From an uncultured Acidimicrobiaceae bacterium (GTDB lineage: Bacteria; Actinomycetota; Acidimicrobiia; Acidimicrobiales; Microtrichaceae): a stretch of DNA of 7,999 nucleotides. The notes under the pieces are model-generated. The model was not told the origin of the DNA and searched no databases. It saw only the letters and a program-made list of their open reading frames with translations. The first letter of the stretch is position 1. The number at the start of each line of letters is the position of its first letter. Positions 5,044-7,999 of this stretch are shown here, in pieces. The translations under genes were made by a program, and so were the position numbers. The stretch is from NCBI GenBank assembly GCA_937868025.1, contig CALMLJ010000053.1, forward strand, positions 1-7,999. Direction: 5' to 3'.

Positions 5044-6624
5044 TCACAGCTTCGTGACGACCGGTTCGCCCTGCTTGGTGACGCAGGTGGCGTCGACCCG
5101 TGCCGCCGCGTCGGCAGTCGTCACCGACTCGACCACGACGAACTCGGTCGTCCACTCACCGGGGGTGACGGTGCAACGGCCGTAGCCGTGATCGCGGACG
5201 TTGATGTACGCCACCCCGGGGAACTTGTCGGCGGTCACGAGAGCGGCGCCGCCGGGAACGATGTCGACGAGGCTTCCCGACGTGATCGAGGTGCCCACGA
5301 ACTCGACGGCGACGGGCGTGCGGCTGCCGTCGTCGGACGCGGGAGCGAGGTTGCCACCAGCGGCCGAGTGGATGTCGCCGGTGAGGACGACGACGTCGGA
5401 GATGTTGTTGTCGGCGATGAACTGGAGCAGCCGCTGGCGGGCGGCGGGGTAGCCGTCCCACTGGTCGACGTTGAGCACGAGGTCGCCGATCACGAGCGAC
5501 GACATGACGGTCTGCTGGGCCAGGACCTTCCACGTCGTCTCGGCTGCGGCGAGGCCGTCGGATAGCCAGGACTCCTGCTCGGTGCCGAGCATGGTGCGGT
5601 CCTCGTCGCCGAGCTCGGGGCACGAGGAGAGCGGCACGATCGCGTCGTTGCGCTTGTTGCAGGCCTGATCGGTGCGGTACTGGCGCCCGTCGAGCACGAA
5701 GAACTCCGCGAGCGATCCGAACCGGACGGTGCGGTAGATGCGCCAGTCGGGACCGTCGGGAGGATCGAGCCGAACGGGCATGTGCTCGTAGTAGGCGAGG
5801 TACGCGGCAGCGCGCCGGTCCTGGAACCCGGCGGTGTCGAGCCCGCCGTCGTTGGCGTCGTCGGCGTAGTTGTTCTCGACCTCATGGTCGTCCCAGGTCA
5901 CGACCCACGGGCACGATGCGCGGCTCGCCTGCAGGTCGGCGTCGCCCGTGTACGTGGCGTACCGGAGCCGATAGTCGGCGAGCGTCATGCACTCGCCGCC
6001 GGGAACCTGACGCACCGACGTGTCGTTGGTCGCGGATTCGTAGATGTAGTCGCCGAGGAAGAACACGAGGTCGAGTTGATCGGCTGCCATCGCCCGGTGC
6101 GCCGGGTAGTAGCCCTCGGTGAAGTCCTGACACGAGGCGAACCCCAGCCGAAGCTCGTCGGGCGTCGCATCGTCGGCCGGCATCGTGCGGGTGCGGCCGA
6201 CCGGGGACGTGTACTGCGCGGAGCTGAACCGGTACCAGTACCAGGTGTCGGGCTCCAGGTCGGTGGCGTCGAGGTGGATCGAGTGCCCCAGCTCGGGGGT
6301 TGCGGGCACGATTCCGGCGCCGACCGGTTCGGTGAACTCGGCGTCGGTGGCCACCTCCCACTTCACGTCCACCGGTTCGGTGAGTTCGGTGAGGAGGCGG
6401 GTCCAGAGGATCACCGAGGTCGGGGTCGGGTCGCCCGAGGCGACGCCCACGCCGAACGGGTCGGTCGTGAGCGGCGAGGCCGGCGTCGAGACGTCGGGCA
6501 CCGACGTGGGCGATGCGACGGTGCCACGTTCGGACCCGTCCGGTGACGCGTCGTCGGACGCGCACGACACGACGATCGTCGCGCTCCCGAGGCCGAGCGC
6601 GGTCAGGAACGTTCGTCGATTCAT
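5044..6624 (-). CDS. phoD: PhoD-like alkaline phosphatase, Tat-exported lipoprotein
   Basis: With the ATG at 6624 the protein has 526 residues. It opens with a Tat-type signal, [20 protein letters not shown], with the twin Arg at 3-4 and a lipobox V-V-S-C ending in Cys21. It should therefore be exported folded and lipid-anchored. A Ser/Thr/Pro linker runs to about 53. The PhoD N-terminal beta domain starts at [23 protein letters not shown] (55-77). The metallophosphatase domain carries [18 protein letters not shown] (162-179), whose Cys165 corresponds to the iron-ligand Cys of Bacillus subtilis Pho[10 protein letters not shown] (188-196); [13 protein letters not shown] (244-256); [10 protein letters not shown] (311-320); and [11 protein letters not shown] (412-422). 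PhoD enzymes are Ca/Fe phosphomonoesterases or diesterases that release phosphate outside the cell. The frame remains open for 59 codons upstream to 6801, but that stretch is antisense to the 5' end of purA, passes through the intergenic promoters, and would bury the signal peptide, so it is not used. A GGGG tract 6 nt upstream is a weak ribosome site. No pho box was recognised. Confidence 0.92.
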   Translation of the reverse strand: MNRRTFLTALGLGSATIVVSCASDDASPDGSERGTVASPTSVPDVSTPASPLTTDPFGVGVASGDPTPTSVILWTRLLTELTEPVDVKWEVATDAEFTEPVGAGIVPATPELGHSIHLDATDLEPDTWYWYRFSSAQYTSPVGRTRTMPADDATPDELRLGFASCQDFTEGYYPAHRAMAADQLDLVFFLGDYIYESATNDTSVRQVPGGECMTLADYRLRYATYTGDADLQASRASCPWVVTWDDHEVENNYADDANDGGLDTAGFQDRRAAAYLAYYEHMPVRLDPPDGPDWRIYRTVRFGSLAEFFVLDGRQYRTDQACNKRNDAIVPLSSCPELGDEDRTMLGTEQESWLSDGLAAAETTWKVLAQQTVMSSLVIGDLVLNVDQWDGYPAARQRLLQFIADNNISDVVVLTGDIHSAAGGNLAPASDDGSRTPVAVEFVGTSITSGSLVDIVPGGAALVTADKFPGVAYINVRDHGYGRCTVTPGEWTTEFVVVESVTTADAAARVDATCVTKQGEPVVTKL

Positions 6625-6643
6625 CGGTTGCCCCACGGCGGGC

Positions 6644-6649
6644 ACGCTA
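6644..6649 (-). promoter_or_regulatory. Candidate -10 box of the PhoD-like gene
   Basis: The minus strand reads TAGCGT, the same hexamer as at the LOG-family gene. It ends 19 nt before the ATG, giving a leader of about 13 nt that holds a GGGG tract. It faces the purA promoter across 31 bp. Confidence 0.4.
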
Positions 6650-6680
6650 CCCGGCTGCGGGGCCCACGGAGTGTGCAGGC

Positions 6681-6686
6681 TACGCT
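6681..6686 (+). promoter_or_regulatory. Candidate -10 box of purA
   Basis: TACGCT lies 29 nt before the purA ATG. Transcription would start near 6693, leaving a leader of about 23 nt with the AGGAGG ribosome site. No convincing -35 hexamer is seen upstream, and no purine riboswitch or PurR-like palindrome was recognised in this 91-bp intergenic region. Confidence 0.4.
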
Positions 6687-6703
6687 CGGCTGTTCCGTTT
6701 TCT

Positions 6704-6709
6704 AGGAGG
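6704..6709 (+). promoter_or_regulatory. Ribosome binding site of purA
   Basis: AGGAGG, a perfect Shine-Dalgarno core, ends 6 nt before the ATG at 6716. It decides the start: the upstream extension of the same frame (back to 6185) lies antisense to the PhoD-like gene. It is the strongest ribosome site in the window. Confidence 0.85.
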
Positions 6710-6715
6710 CAACAG

Positions 6716-7999
6716 ATGGCCGCGACGATCGTTGTCGGGACCCAGTGGGGCGACGAGGGCAAGGGGAAGTTCACCGACCTCATCGCCAAGGAGATGACCA
6801 TGGTCGTCCGCTACCAGGGCGGCCACAATGCCGGTCACACGCTGGTCGTCGACGGCGAGTCGTTCGCCCTGCAGCTCGTGCCCTCGGGCGTCCTCTACGA
6901 CCACATCACCCCGGTCATCGGCAACGGCGTCGTCGTCGACCCGGTGGTGCTCCTCGCGGAGATGGACAAGCTCACCGCCAAGGGCGTCGACTGCTCGCGC
7001 CTGCGCGTGTCGGGCAACGCCCACGTGATCTTCCCGTACCACCAGGAGCTCGACCGCCTCATCGAGCGCCATCTCGGCAAGAACAAGCTCGGCACGACCA
7101 AGCGCGGCATCGGCCCGACCTACGCCGACAAGGCCGCCCGCGTCGGAATCCGTCTGCAGGACATGCTCGATCCCAAGATCTTCCGCGAGAAGCTCACCAA
7201 CGTCATCGCCGAGAAGAACCTGATCCTGGCGAAGGTCTACAACCGCCTGGGCTTCGACGCCGACGAGATGGCCGACCGGTATCTCGACGAGGTCGTCCCC
7301 CGGCTCCGCCCCCACATCGCCGACGCGGTCTCGCTCGTGCACGAGTCGCTCGAACGCGGCGAGCACGTGCTCTTCGAAGGTGCCCAGGCGACGTTCCTCG
7401 ACATCGACCACGGCACCTATCCCTTTGTGACGTCGTCGAACCCTGTCGCCGGCGGCGCCTGCGTGGGTGCGGGCGTTGGTCCCCGCCACATCGACCGCGT
7501 GGTCGGCATCGCCAAGGCCTACGTGACCCGGGTCGGCTCGGGCCCGTTCCCCACCGAGCTGTTCGACGAGGACGGCGACAAGCTCCGCGACATCGGCCGC
7601 GAGTACGGCACCAACACCGGCCGCCCTCGTCGTTGTGGGTGGTTCGACGTCCCCATGATGCGCCAGGCCGTGCGTCTCAACTCGCTGTCGGAGATCGCGC
7701 TCACCAAGCTCGACATCCTCGACACCTTCGAGACGGTCAAGGTGTGCGTCGCCTACGACATCGCCGGTGAGCGTGTCGAACACCTGCCGTACCACCAGAG
7801 CGACTTCCACGCTGCCGTTCCGATCTACGAGGAGCTCCCGGGCTGGAACCAGGACCTCTCGTCGTTCACCGAGCGCCACCAGCTCCCGAAGGCGGCGCAG
7901 GACTACCTCGAGTTCCTCGAGGCGCAGGTCGGTACACCGATCACCCTGGTCGGTACCGGCCCGGGCCGCGACCAGTTCGTGCACTTCAGCGAGGTCTGA
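6716..7999 (+). CDS. purA: Adenylosuccinate synthetase
   Basis: A complete 427-residue PurA, which makes adenylosuccinate from IMP and aspartate using GTP, the first committed step to AMP. Key elements, in E. coli-like numbering: [11 protein letters not shown] (8-18) with the catalytic Asp13; GGHNAGHT (35-42) with the catalytic His41; [17 protein letters not shown] (126-142) for IMP binding; [24 protein letters not shown] (220-243); [17 protein letters not shown] (253-269); [11 protein letters not shown] (271-281); the aspartate loop [14 protein letters not shown] (298-311); TKLDILD (330-336); and GTGPGRDQF (413-421) near the end. Length is standard for bacteria. The enzyme is cytosolic and normally a homodimer. 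It is preceded by AGGAGG at 6-nt spacing and divergent from the PhoD-like gene. The TGA occupies the last three bases of the window, so nothing can be said about downstream genes. Nothing in it looks abnormal. Confidence 0.97.
   Translation: MAATIVVGTQWGDEGKGKFTDLIAKEMTMVVRYQGGHNAGHTLVVDGESFALQLVPSGVLYDHITPVIGNGVVVDPVVLLAEMDKLTAKGVDCSRLRVSGNAHVIFPYHQELDRLIERHLGKNKLGTTKRGIGPTYADKAARVGIRLQDMLDPKIFREKLTNVIAEKNLILAKVYNRLGFDADEMADRYLDEVVPRLRPHIADAVSLVHESLERGEHVLFEGAQATFLDIDHGTYPFVTSSNPVAGGACVGAGVGPRHIDRVVGIAKAYVTRVGSGPFPTELFDEDGDKLRDIGREYGTNTGRPRRCGWFDVPMMRQAVRLNSLSEIALTKLDILDTFETVKVCVAYDIAGERVEHLPYHQSDFHAAVPIYEELPGWNQDLSSFTERHQLPKAAQDYLEFLEAQVGTPITLVGTGPGRDQFVHFSEV

Noticed and set aside
6185..6715. 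A 177-codon N-terminal extension of purA
   Set aside because: It is antisense to the PhoD-like gene, has no PurA homology, and crosses the purA promoter and Shine-Dalgarno. Translation starts at 6716.
6625..6801. A 59-codon N-terminal extension of the PhoD-like protein
   Set aside because: It would run antisense to the first purA codons and through both divergent promoters, and would displace the Tat/lipobox signal.
6680..7984. A 434-codon minus-strand open frame across purA
   Set aside because: Same antisense shadow effect; the purA frame has every catalytic motif and a strong ribosome site.
1..7999. Search for mobile elements, CRISPR repeats, tRNA genes, toxin-antitoxin pairs or defence genes
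   Set aside because: No transposase, integrase, regular spaced repeats, cloverleaf-like segments or small paired ORFs were seen. Almost all sequence is taken by recognisable housekeeping or surface-protein genes.

Overview
This window looks like a chromosomal core or housekeeping segment of a high-GC actinobacterium. The pointers are an acyl-CoA carboxylase beta subunit coupled to a short epsilon-type subunit (an actinobacterial trait), a DNA ligase very close to mycobacterial LigC, Thr/Ser/Ala-rich linkers behind the membrane anchors of secreted proteins, strong G/C third-position codon bias, and SD-less genes whose -10 boxes sit almost on the start codon. My guess is Acidimicrobiia (Ilumatobacter-like), but that is inference. 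No mobile element, CRISPR array, tRNA, rRNA or phage gene is visible.

Layout, left to right. Positions 1-590 (minus) hold the N-terminal 196 residues of a lipoprotein substrate-binding protein of the branched-chain amino acid/amide ABC transporter type, cut by the window edge. Next on the same strand come a complete LigC-type ATP-dependent DNA ligase (675-1763) and a LOG/TIGR00730-family nucleotide phosphoribohydrolase (1834-2436). A 56-bp divergent promoter region separates the latter from a plus-strand two-gene operon: the carboxyltransferase beta subunit (2493-4040) and a 61-residue epsilon-type subunit (4040-4225, joined by a TGATG overlap). Converging on it from the right are a membrane-anchored YceI-family protein (4253-4993) and, upstream of that, a Tat-exported PhoD-like alkaline phosphatase lipoprotein (5044-6624). 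A 91-bp divergent region then leads to a complete purA (6716-7999), whose stop codon is the last three bases of the window.

The genes do not form one pathway. They cover purine synthesis (purA), acyl-CoA carboxylation (beta and epsilon), DNA repair (ligC), nucleotide turnover (LOG) and cell-surface functions (transporter binding protein, PhoD, YceI). About 95% of the window is coding and no gap exceeds 100 bp. Every transcription unit has a TANNNT hexamer at a sensible distance. For four genes this hexamer ends only 6-9 nt before the ATG and no Shine-Dalgarno is present, which predicts leaderless or near-leaderless mRNAs. I do not see a previously undescribed system here. The most useful second looks are the promoter pattern, the substrate-specificity residue of the carboxyltransferase, and the hairpins between convergent and tandem genes.
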